A stretch of 64,000 bases of DNA from Bhargavaea cecembensis (GTDB lineage Bacteria > Bacillota > Bacilli > Bacillales_A > Planococcaceae): positions 558,001 to 622,000 of the forward strand of contig NZ_LQNT01000009.1 of the NCBI RefSeq assembly GCF_001619585.1. The letters are read 5' to 3'. Position 1 is the stretch's first letter; each line of letters starts with the position of its first letter. Shown in pieces: positions 33,122 through 40,727 of the stretch. The notes below the pieces were generated by a model, which was given only the letters and a program-made list of their open reading frames with translations, was not told where the DNA came from and ran no database searches. The translations under genes were made by a program, and so were the position numbers.

Positions 33122-33622
33122 TTAGTCGAACCGGTCATTAATCTTCCAGAAGACATACGTCGCATCCGGCCTCCAGGCATAGGAATCCTTATAATCCCAA
33201 AGACGGTCACGGACATTATACGTATGAGCATTCACATAAGGCACGCCGTCCCTTATCGATGTCACGATCGTCGTGTGGTTGAATACTCCGTCGCCTTCAA
33301 AGTCATAGGAGATGATGTCCCCCGGTTCCAGTTCCTCGGCAGACTGGACCCGCCTTGCTGTAAGGCCGCGCTGGGAACCGGCCAGGTACCATCTGAGCGA
33401 ATGGGACACACTCCAGCTAAAACTCCAGCTGCCTCCCCCGATCCACCAGCCCCGTCCCCGATTCGGCGAGCCCCACATCGGGGCACCGCCTGCCCTGAGG
33501 CACTGTGAGGTATAGTTCGTGCAGTCTACCGCGAATTTCGGATACGCGGGATTGTAGTCATTCCACCACCGGTTTGCATAGGCGACCGCCGCCTCCCGGT
33601 CATAGACCGCCAATTTCCGCAC
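33122..33622 (-). CDS. Amidase-domain protein (Amidase_6 type)
   Basis: A 166-residue protein made almost only of the Trp- and Tyr-rich amidase_6 domain found in many Bacillota cell-envelope proteins. It begins YDREAAVAYANRWWNDYNPAYPKF, has the catalytic-type cysteine in VDCTNYTSQCLRAGG, then GDIISYDFEGDGVFNHTTIV with the histidine. No signal peptide is visible. A NlpC/P60-like Cys-His mechanism is expected by fold. The start (GTG 33622 or a TTG nine bases further in) is uncertain. Confidence 0.78.
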   Translation of the reverse strand: MRKLAVYDREAAVAYANRWWNDYNPAYPKFAVDCTNYTSQCLRAGGAPMWGSPNRGRGWWIGGGSWSFSWSVSHSLRWYLAGSQRGLTARRVQSAEELEPGDIISYDFEGDGVFNHTTIVTSIRDGVPYVNAHTYNVRDRLWDYKDSYAWRPDATYVFWKINDRFD

Positions 33623-34233
33623 CCCCTCTCCTGCAACGTATGCGGAGGGCAGTGAGTATTATGCGGCCATTTGAGGGCAAATCATCTTGTCCGAATCCCA
33701 TACGTGCTTCGAAATCACAGGCAAGGCCAAATCTCAACCATGTGCATTAAGGGCGGTTTCTTGGATATGTGTATCTTGGAGGAGGTTAATGAGGCTTAAA
33801 AAGTGAAAAGGCTGATTTACGTTCCAGGCCCTCGCTTACCGCGGGCATTGCCTTAGCCTCCTCGGACTGTGTCCTGCGGGGTCTTCGGCTAATGCTATTC
33901 CCGCAGGTGTCTCGGGCCTTTCACTTCAATCAGCTGTTACGATGGTTTTCTAAGTGGTCTCGATGGAATTAGTGATTCAACACAAGTTTCCTCACACGGA
34001 TTTTTTGGCAACTCGGAGCGAGTAATTATCATGGCTTGCCGAGTGGTTACCCACCCTCCCACATCAGGCCTATTGGCATTTTCCTGACTCTCCCCGTAAC
34101 TTTACAAGTATTTGCAATCATTTTTGTGTCTGCTAAATAAAAATTTCAGCTCACCCTATCCGCAATTAGATATAACTGAAAACCGAACTGTAAAATTCGA
34201 TAAGAGGAAAATGTTTAAACCTCTCTACTCAAT
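33623..34233. other. Gene-free region with palindromic repeat copy 2
   Basis: About 610 bp without a supported gene. It holds repeat copy 2 at 33826-33931. Beyond about 33960 the base composition falls sharply to AT-rich. I see no remnant of a known protein. A short inverted sequence (GGCAACTCGG and CCGAGTGGTTACC) around 34006-34050 is the only other structure noticed. Confidence 0.6.
33826..33931. repeat. Dispersed palindromic repeat, copy 2
   Basis: The compact form of the element: CAGGCCCTCGCTTACCGCGG, a GCATTGCCTTAGCC arm, a centre TCCTCGGACTGTGTCCTGCG, and the return arm GGTCTTCGGCTAATGC to TTCCCGCAGGTGTCTCGGGC. The inverted symmetry continues outside (AAGTGAAAAGGCTGAT on the left, CCTTTCACTTCAATCAGC on the right). 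Confidence 0.8.
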
Positions 34234-34581
34234 TCATTTATCTTTTATCATTTTGTTAATTGCAAGTAACATATCGTTATTTTGTTTTTGAAGTTTAATC
34301 TCTTTATCCGAGAGTTCTTCTACAACTTGGTATTCACTTTGCAAGAGATGAGCCAATTCGCCTTGATCATCTTTAATAAGCACCTGATTATCATTCACTA
34401 CTCTGTACACAGAGTAGACCTTTTTCAAGGATACATTTTTAAATGCATTTGCCCTATTCGGTCTGGAGGATGTTAGAGGAATGTACAGCACTCTGATTGA
34501 ATCATTCACCTTGGGCTTAGTATTAAAGCCTTTATAAAATTTCAACTCACCCTCTGAATTCATTAATTGAAGCATACTCAT
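34234..34581 (-). CDS. Hypothetical protein in an AT-rich islet
   Basis: A 115-residue protein, unrecognised. Residues 1-45 are beta-rich (LQLMNSEGELKFYKGFNTKP, DSIRVLYIPLTSS). The middle (YSVYRVVNDNQVLIKDDQGE) looks like a small barrel, and the end is a Lys-rich helix (KLQKQNNDMLLAINKMIKDK). I chose the ATG at 34581, which has GGGAGG upstream, over 34620. By eye the G+C is about one third, far below the neighbouring genes, and AT-rich codons dominate, which suggests recent transfer. Confidence 0.6.
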   Translation of the reverse strand: MSMLQLMNSEGELKFYKGFNTKPKVNDSIRVLYIPLTSSRPNRANAFKNVSLKKVYSVYRVVNDNQVLIKDDQGELAHLLQSEYQVVEELSDKEIKLQKQNNDMLLAINKMIKDK

Positions 34582-34843
34582 CAAACATTCCTCCCTTATA
34601 GACATATATTGAGCAAGCATACATAAACTACAGCTTTCTTTAAGAGGGACTATTCTATTGCATTGAATAATTTAAGGCTCCCAATAATCAGTTTAACGTA
34701 AAAACTTTTCCCTAACAAAGTTTTCCACCTAGTGAATCTCATACTTCGCTATGAGTTATAGCAATTACAGTTTTCTAATGAGTAGCAGAAACCGATGATT
34801 TCTGTATGGCATGTGTTTTCAGGTTTCAAATCCTCATAATAAA
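34582..34843. other. AT-rich spacer between the orphan gene and the tRNA terminator
   Basis: AT-rich like the orphan gene. The part near 34590-34700 should hold that gene's promoter. No other coding or structural signal is visible. Confidence 0.5.
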
Positions 34844-34881
34844 AAACAGCCGGGATTCCACAAAGGAATCCCGGCTGTTTC
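34844..34881 (-). terminator. Terminator after tRNA-Ala
   Basis: The stem ACAGCCGGGATTCC / GGAATCCCGGCTGT is followed on the minus strand by TTTTTTATT. Confidence 0.92.
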
Positions 34882-34887
34882 GTATGA

Positions 34888-34960
34888 TGGAGCATAGGGG
34901 GCTCGAACCCCTGACCTCTGCGCTGCCAGCGCAACGCTCTCCCAATTGAGCTAATGCCCC
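34888..34960 (-). tRNA. tRNA-Ala (anticodon GGC)
   Basis: A 73-base cloverleaf. The acceptor stem is GGGGCAT / ATGCTCC with one G-U pair and discriminator A. The D arm is AGCTCAATTGGGAGAGC, the anticodon loop carries TGGCA between TGCG and CGCA, and the T arm is AGGGGTTCGAGCCCCCT. The CCA end is not encoded (the genomic sequence continues TCA). A consensus promoter and a strong terminator make it a one-gene unit. Confidence 0.95.
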
Positions 34961-34980
34961 GTATCTCTGGTACAATGAAG

Positions 34981-35009
34981 AGTATATCAGCAAAACGAAA
35001 ATTTGACAA
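34981..35009 (-). promoter_or_regulatory. Promoter of tRNA-Ala
   Basis: On the minus strand, TTGTCA (35009-35004), 17 bases, TATACT (34986-34981), ending 20 bp before the mature tRNA 5' end. Confidence 0.85.
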
Positions 35010-35031
35010 TAGCCGTTTTCGAGGTGATCGC

Positions 35032-36054
35032 ATGCAGCACAAAGAGCGTGAATTAACGGAGCCCGTCCGGTTGTCCAATCCGGACGGGACGCTTAATCCG
35101 GAAGCGATCGGGTTCGCCCGGAACCCCATCATCACCGGCAATCTGGCCAAAAACTATATGCGCAAGAAGCGATGGAACTACTGGTGCGTATTCGCGGAAG
35201 ACGTCCTGTTTTCCGTGACGGTATCCCACCTCGACTATGCCGCGTCCTGTTTCGTGTACGTCTTCCACTATGAAACACAGAGGTTTTTCGAGAAAACGGT
35301 TACTGTGCCGATGGGCCGTAACGTCCGGATGGGCGATGAGGTGCTCGGCACCGTGTCTTTCACCCATCCTGATATGAATATCCAGATGATTCATATCAAG
35401 GGCGAGACGCATCTGCTTGTCACTGTGCCGGACTTTGACGGCGAACTTCTTCACGCAGATCTGCATATCGGGCACCCGGAAGGAGAAGAGTCGCTCAATG
35501 TCGTTGTTCCGTGGAACCGCAATCAATACCAGTTCACGGCAAAGCACCATCTCCTGCCAGCCGAGGGATTCGTCACGATTGACGACCGCCGCTTCCGGAT
35601 CGGCAGGGAGGAATCATTCGCAGTCCTCGATTTCGGCAGGGGAATCTGGCCCCGGAAGGCCACATGGAACTGGGCAATGGCTTCCCAGCGATACGGGCGC
35701 CGCCGCATTGGGCTGAACTTCGGCGGACAGTGGACTGACGGAACCGGCATGACTGAAAACGCGGTGTTTGTAGACGGCAAGATGTACAAGATCAGCGAAG
35801 ATGTGCTGTTTGATTACGATCCTGCCGACTATATGAAAACCTGGAAAATCCGGACCAAATTCACGGATACGGTCGACCTGACATTCACGCCGTTTTTTGA
35901 GCGGACTGCCGCTACTGATGCCAAACTCGTCAAATCGGATGTCCACCAGATGGTGGGCTACTTCAGGGGGCGCATCCGTCTCGGGGATGCCGGTGTCAAC
36001 CTCCATCTCGTCAAATTGCTCGGCTGCAGCGAGGAACACCGGGCCATCTGGTGA
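35032..36054 (+). CDS. DUF2804-family protein
   Basis: A 340-residue soluble protein of the DUF2804 family: GFARNPIITGNLAKNYMRKKRWNYWCVF at the start, LDFGRGIWPRKATWNWAMAS in the middle (a hallmark of the family) and GLNFGGQWTDGTGMTENAVFVDGK near the end. The fold is rich in beta strands, related to lipocalin-like AttH domains; its role is unknown. The ATG at 35032 has GAGGTG upstream. An extended -10 (TGGTACAAT, 34968-34976), divergent from the tRNA promoter, could drive it. Confidence 0.85.
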   Translation: MQHKERELTEPVRLSNPDGTLNPEAIGFARNPIITGNLAKNYMRKKRWNYWCVFAEDVLFSVTVSHLDYAASCFVYVFHYETQRFFEKTVTVPMGRNVRMGDEVLGTVSFTHPDMNIQMIHIKGETHLLVTVPDFDGELLHADLHIGHPEGEESLNVVVPWNRNQYQFTAKHHLLPAEGFVTIDDRRFRIGREESFAVLDFGRGIWPRKATWNWAMASQRYGRRRIGLNFGGQWTDGTGMTENAVFVDGKMYKISEDVLFDYDPADYMKTWKIRTKFTDTVDLTFTPFFERTAATDAKLVKSDVHQMVGYFRGRIRLGDAGVNLHLVKLLGCSEEHRAIW

Positions 36055-36062
36055 TGACCAAA

Positions 36063-36096
36063 CACAGGAACCGCACTGGCGGCTCCTGTGTTTTTA
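36063..36096. terminator. Terminator between DUF2804 and GDPD genes
   Basis: The stem ACACAGGAACCGC / GCGGCTCCTGTGT (one mismatch region) is followed by TTTTTA. Confidence 0.8.
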
Positions 36097-36810
36097 TTTC
36101 AATAAATTGAGCATCCTATCCGGGTAATCGGTGAAAATCGCCCGTGCGCCCGCTTCACGGACCATGAGCGCGTGCTTCGCTTCATTCACGGTATACACCC
36201 GCAGCACTGCTCCTTTTGCCGCTGCCAGGCGGCCGGGTTCCCGAACAGCGAATGGCATTGCAGGATGAAGGGCATCAGCTCTGATACGGGCTGCCGATGC
36301 CGGGGCATCGGCCAGGATTTCAACGAACAGCATACCTGTCTCGATGTCAGGTGCTTCGCGCTTCGCAGCTTCCAGTGTCACGTGGTCAAATGACGACAAA
36401 ATGACCCGGTCCGCGATTCCGAATTCCCGAACCATCGCAATCACTTTCTCGCGCATGCCGGGATAAGGGAACACATCCGATTTCAGCTCGATATTCAGCC
36501 TGTGGGGCTTGTCCCGGAACAACTCCAGCACTTCCCTCAAGGTCGGGATTCGTTCATCTGAGTATTCATCAGCGAACCGGCAGCCGGCGCTCAGCCGCTT
36601 TAGCTCATTTAATGTCAGGTCTTTGACATATCCGCTCCCGTCCGTTGTCCGGTCGACTGTCTCGTCATGGATCACGACCGGCACACCGTCACTCGACAGA
36701 TGGATATCGAACTCCACGCCGTCAATCGGCAATTCGGCAGCTTTCCTGAATGCGGCCATTGTATTTTCCGGCCGGCTTCCGGAAGCTCCACGATGCGCAA
36801 AAATTTCCAA
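36094..36810 (-). CDS. Glycerophosphodiester phosphodiesterase
   Basis: A 238-residue TIM-barrel enzyme that hydrolyses glycerophosphodiesters to glycerol-3-phosphate and an alcohol. Active-site marks are FAHRGASGSRPENTMAAF (His, Arg, Glu), VEFDIHLSSDGVPVVIHDETVDRTTDGSG (Glu, Asp and the second His) and NIELKSD. There is no signal peptide, so it acts inside the cell. The TTG at 36810, six bases after AAGGA, is the best start; the ATG at 36834 has no ribosome site. Confidence 0.9.
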   Translation of the reverse strand: MEIFAHRGASGSRPENTMAAFRKAAELPIDGVEFDIHLSSDGVPVVIHDETVDRTTDGSGYVKDLTLNELKRLSAGCRFADEYSDERIPTLREVLELFRDKPHRLNIELKSDVFPYPGMREKVIAMVREFGIADRVILSSFDHVTLEAAKREAPDIETGMLFVEILADAPASAARIRADALHPAMPFAVREPGRLAAAKGAVLRVYTVNEAKHALMVREAGARAIFTDYPDRMLNLLK

Positions 36811-36951
36811 AGGCGATCCTTCCTCTCCGTCCATTCCTTGTTTTCTCGATTATGGCATATCCAAATAACTCCTGTAACGCAGATGCTGTTTAAATTTCTC
36901 CTGAACAGGAAAGATAAAGGACAAACAGAGAATCCGAAAGGACGTGCACCC

Positions 36952-37506
36952 ATGAAAAACAAACTGCTCGGAATGACGGCGCTCGCCGCCGTCCTCGCAC
37001 TCGGTGCCTGCGGAAACAACAATGACGCCATGGACGATGCAGCAGGCGGCGACCACGATGATCATGCGCCGACCACTGAAGAAACCGGCGATCAGACCGA
37101 AACGGCAATTGAGAATGATGAAGCCGGTGATAACCCTGCCGGCGGCAAGAAAGATGGTATGCAGGAAACCACACAGGGCTATGGCTTTAAGGACTTTGAT
37201 CTAGAGATCGACGTAGACGGCAAAGATGCCGTTGATGCCGACTACGAGACAAGAGAAGATGGCACATACGAAGCAGAGTATAAAAACACTCTCGCAGGTG
37301 TCGACTATGGCGAAGACAATCAGCAGGATAAAGCGATGAATGCGCTGGACACCCTTTTCAAGGAAATCGTGCTTGACCAGCAGGTAACCGAAGAAGAAGC
37401 CAAGAAGAAAATCCTCAATGCTCTTGAAATTCAGGACTACACAAAATTCGAGCTTGAAGTGAATTTCGAAGACGGTACGAACCTGAACATCCAAGAAAAT
37501 AAATGA
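36952..37506 (+). CDS. YusW-like lipoprotein
   Basis: A 184-residue secreted lipoprotein. The signal peptide MKNKLLGMTALAAVLALGAC ends in the lipobox LGAC, so Cys20 is acylated and the protein is anchored outside the membrane. A low-complexity, acidic linker (about 21-70) precedes the YusW-like domain (GFKDFDLEIDVDGKDAVDADYE, ALDTLFKEIVLDQQVTEEEAKKKIL). Function unknown. AAAGGA lies upstream of the ATG. Confidence 0.8.
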   Translation: MKNKLLGMTALAAVLALGACGNNNDAMDDAAGGDHDDHAPTTEETGDQTETAIENDEAGDNPAGGKKDGMQETTQGYGFKDFDLEIDVDGKDAVDADYETREDGTYEAEYKNTLAGVDYGEDNQQDKAMNALDTLFKEIVLDQQVTEEEAKKKILNALEIQDYTKFELEVNFEDGTNLNIQENK

Positions 37507-37683
37507 CCCACAGCGGCGGCCGATCCCGGTACAGGGAGCGGCCGCCATATTTTGTGGGGTTTTCAAACTGAGGCAACGGGTGTAAAATGCCCGTATTCCC
37601 CGGGCAGGTTTGGAATCTGCAGAAACGGGGCAATTAATCCGGAGACAGAACTCAAGACTGATATACTCACGGAGGTCCTCACC

Positions 37684-38745
37684 ATGGCAAAACAAAGACT
37701 GACCTGGGTCGATGTCACTAAAGGGTTTCTGATGATTCTCGTAGTCATCGGACATTACCCGGGAGAACTTGAATTCCCCCTATCCAAATACATTTACTGG
37801 TTCCATATGCCGGCCTTCTTCCTGTTGAGCGGACTCTTTTTCAAAGAAGCAAAAACACGTGCAGAAGCCGGCGAGTCGATTTGGAAACGTTTTATGCAGC
37901 TGATCGTCCCCTATCTGTTCTTCCTTGTACTCATCACGGCGATGCGCTACGGGATGGAGTTGGGGTACGGCAACACGGATCTGCAATGGTATCTCAATGA
38001 TCTGTGGACGCTTGTCGTCGGCGGCCGGTTCGTCCGCGGAGCCTACGGAGTATTCTGGTTCGTGACTTCGCTGTTCGCAGTGTTCGTACTGTTCACGTTC
38101 TTGACGAGATACTTCAGCCGGAAAGTACAAATCGGGCTTGTCACCCTATCCTATCTGGTCGCCCATATGGAGAGCCTGTTCGCCCAGCGTGTACTGGACG
38201 GCGGGGTCGTGGAGTCGGCCCAGCAGATTCCCCTTCCATGGAACGTTGATGTCGCGCTCATGGCGCTTGTGTATTTCGCGATCGGCTACTACATGAAGAC
38301 GTTCTGGATGGAGATCAGCGGCAAGTGGCTCGCTGCGGGAGCGGTAACGGTCGCCATCTGCCTCGCCCTGGATGCGTCGGGACTGTTCGACTATCATCTC
38401 AGTATGAAGTTCCTGCGGTACGACCACTTCTTCCTGGACCTGATCATTCCGATCTCCTGCACGGTCGTCGTCATCGGGCTGTTCCAGCGTGCAGCGCGTA
38501 AGATGCCGCTGAACTGGCTGCAGTTTGTCGAGAAGCATTCGATTTCGATCATGTACCTCCATATTTTTGCGGACATCGTACTGAACGATTTCTTCAACTA
38601 CGGCCTGATTGGCTTTACCGCAATCGGACTTGTCCTGCCGATTCTGGTGTCGGTTGCACTCGAGAAATTTGTTCCGTACGGCAAGATCTTCCTCGGCGGT
38701 TTCCGCCCGAGAAAGAAACCCGGCTCCGCTGCAATGGTCAGATAA
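37684..38745 (+). CDS. Acyltransferase-3 family membrane protein
   Basis: A 353-residue integral membrane protein with about ten helices. The family signature is present: LTWVDVTKGFLMILVVIGHYPG with the conserved histidine, IYWFHMPAFFLLSGLFF, and later AYGVFWFVTSLFAVFVLF. Such OafA-like enzymes O-acetylate cell-surface polymers. The substrate is not indicated by the neighbours. ACGGAGGTCC precedes the ATG at 37684; the longer frame from 37552 has no ribosome site. Confidence 0.85.
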   Translation: MAKQRLTWVDVTKGFLMILVVIGHYPGELEFPLSKYIYWFHMPAFFLLSGLFFKEAKTRAEAGESIWKRFMQLIVPYLFFLVLITAMRYGMELGYGNTDLQWYLNDLWTLVVGGRFVRGAYGVFWFVTSLFAVFVLFTFLTRYFSRKVQIGLVTLSYLVAHMESLFAQRVLDGGVVESAQQIPLPWNVDVALMALVYFAIGYYMKTFWMEISGKWLAAGAVTVAICLALDASGLFDYHLSMKFLRYDHFFLDLIIPISCTVVVIGLFQRAARKMPLNWLQFVEKHSISIMYLHIFADIVLNDFFNYGLIGFTAIGLVLPILVSVALEKFVPYGKIFLGGFRPRKKPGSAAMVR

Positions 38746-38753
38746 AGAGAAAC

Positions 38754-38782
38754 CGGAGAGGCTCTGCCTCTCCGCTTTTTTA
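38754..38782 (+). terminator. Terminator after the acyltransferase gene
   Basis: The stem CGGAGAGG / CCTCTCCG is followed by CTTTTTT. Confidence 0.85.
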
Positions 38783-38906
38783 TGCATAGCTTCTTTGTGC
38801 ACGAGTTACATGAAAGACCATGGAGCTTAAGTGTCCGGGCAACGATAACGAAAGACCAGGCAACCCGCCGCATAGCAACCGGGGCCGCGCTGGCCCCGGG
38901 TTTCAT

Positions 38907-40727
38907 TTATAATTCCGCACCTTTCAGCATCTGGTCGTAAAGACCTCCGCTGCCGATCAGTTCTTCCCGTCTTCCGGATTCGGCAAGGCGGCCGTCCTGC
39001 ATGACAAAAATGAGGTCGGCTTTTCTCACCGTATTCAGACGATGGGCGATGATAAAGCTGGTCCGGCCCTCCATCAGCCGTTCGAGCGCTTCCTGGATTT
39101 TCATCTCGGTGACGGTGTCAATCGAGGAAGTCGCCTCATCGAGCAAAAGCAGTACCGGATCCGCGACGAGAGCGCGCGCGATGGAAAGCAGCTGCTTCTG
39201 TCCTTGGCTGATCTCGCCGCCGTCCGCAGACAGGACGGTTTCATATCCGTCCTCCAGCTTCATGATGAAGTCGTGAGCATTGGCTTCCTTCGCTGCGTCA
39301 ATCACTTCCTCCCCGGTGGCGTCCAGTCTGCCATAACGGATGTTCTCCATGACGCTTGCCTCGAACAAAAACGGATCCTGAAGCACAAATGCCGTCTGGC
39401 TTCTTAGGGTCTTTCTCGGCAGCTCGGTAATCGGGATTCCGTCGATCAGGATCTGCCCTTCGTTCGCGTCATAGAACCGGGCCAGCAATTGCATGACTGT
39501 TGTCTTCCCGGCACCGGTCGCTCCGACAAATGCAGCGGCCTCACCCGGACGCACCCGGAAGCTGACCCCTTCGACGGTATAGTCGTCCCCGTAACCGAAA
39601 GCAACATTACGGAATTCCACGTCTCCCTTGAGCACCGTGTCCGCATGCCGTGTCGCGTTGTCCCGCTCGGGCTCCTCGTCCATGATGGCAAACACGCGCT
39701 CCGCCCCCGCGATAGCGGAAAGGACGGTGTTGAACTGGTTGGCCAGATCGTTAAGCGGACGGGTGAACTGGCGGGCATACTCGGTGAAGATAACGATAGT
39801 CCCGATTGTGACGAGCCCGTCACCTGTAAGCGCCAGGATTCCGCCGATACCGGCGACCACTGCGAATGCCCCGTTGTTCAGGAAGTTCATCACTTTCGGG
39901 ATAAATCCGGCATAGGTGAGCGCCCAGAAGCCCGTGTGGCGGAGACGTTCGCTTTTTTCGGCGAATTCCTCCATCACGCGGTCCTCCTGCGAGAAGGCCT
40001 TGACGATCCGCTGCCCGGATATCGATTCCTCGATCATGCCGTTCAGCTCGCCAACGGCCCGCTGCTGGGCTTTGTATAGCCGCCCGGTCCGTTTCGTGAT
40101 CCAGCGCACCGCTGCAAACATAAGCGGGATGATCGTCATCGTGAGCACGGTGAGAAGCGGGCTCAGGGAGATCATGACAGCAACCGTTCCGACAAGTGTC
40201 AGGACACTTGAGAACACCTGGATAAACGAGTTGTTCAGCGTCTGGCTGACATTTTCGATGTCATTTGTCATCCGGCTCATTAGTTCGCCGTGCTGCCTCC
40301 GGTCGAAAAACTTCACCGGGAGCTGCTGGAAGTGGCTGAACAGGCCCGTGCGCATCTTATAGATCGCACGCTGGGAAATGCCGATCATCCAGAAGCTCTG
40401 CAGGTACATCGCGACAGACAGGCCGGCATAGACGGCGATCAGCAGGATGACCATCCGGCCGAATCCGTCGAACCGCCCGGCAACGATGTATTCATCAACG
40501 ATATGGCCGACAAGATAGGGCCCGAGAATCGACAGTGCGGAGCTCAGGGCGACGAGGACGAGCACCGTGATGAGGAGCGCTCGTTGCTCATCGACAAGCC
40601 GCCAGATGCGCAAAAGCACATCCTTCCAGTAGTTTGGGCGCTCCCCTTTCTTTTCCTTCGTTTTTTTCAAATCTTCCTTCGAAAGAATCGGCTCATAACC
40701 GAACGGCTTTCTGATGAAGTCAAACAT
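38907..40727 (-). CDS. ABC exporter half-transporter with intact NBD (YfiC-like)
   Basis: A 606-residue protein: an N-terminal extension (LKKTKEKKGERPNYWKDVLLR), six membrane helices, then an ATP-binding domain. The Walker A is VGATGAGKTT, the signature is EISQGQKQLLSIARAL, the Walker B is VLLLLDEATSSID with the catalytic Glu, and the switch is FIIAHRLNTV. It overlaps the upstream half-transporter gene by 8 bp and starts behind GAGGTGAACGGGG, so the two make a heterodimer. Substrates are likely hydrophobic drugs or lipids, by family. Confidence 0.9.
   Translation of the reverse strand: MFDFIRKPFGYEPILSKEDLKKTKEKKGERPNYWKDVLLRIWRLVDEQRALLITVLVLVALSSALSILGPYLVGHIVDEYIVAGRFDGFGRMVILLIAVYAGLSVAMYLQSFWMIGISQRAIYKMRTGLFSHFQQLPVKFFDRRQHGELMSRMTNDIENVSQTLNNSFIQVFSSVLTLVGTVAVMISLSPLLTVLTMTIIPLMFAAVRWITKRTGRLYKAQQRAVGELNGMIEESISGQRIVKAFSQEDRVMEEFAEKSERLRHTGFWALTYAGFIPKVMNFLNNGAFAVVAGIGGILALTGDGLVTIGTIVIFTEYARQFTRPLNDLANQFNTVLSAIAGAERVFAIMDEEPERDNATRHADTVLKGDVEFRNVAFGYGDDYTVEGVSFRVRPGEAAAFVGATGAGKTTVMQLLARFYDANEGQILIDGIPITELPRKTLRSQTAFVLQDPFLFEASVMENIRYGRLDATGEEVIDAAKEANAHDFIMKLEDGYETVLSADGGEISQGQKQLLSIARALVADPVLLLLDEATSSIDTVTEMKIQEALERLMEGRTSFIIAHRLNTVRKADLIFVMQDGRLAESGRREELIGSGGLYDQMLKGAEL

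Noticed and set aside
33960-34233. Decayed transposase or integrase in the AT-rich islet
   Set aside because: None of the six frames shows an extended homology I can recognise, and no terminal inverted repeats flank the islet.
34888-34960. Attachment-site duplication of the tRNA-Ala 3' end
   Set aside because: I searched the islet by eye for the T-arm and acceptor sequence and found no second copy.
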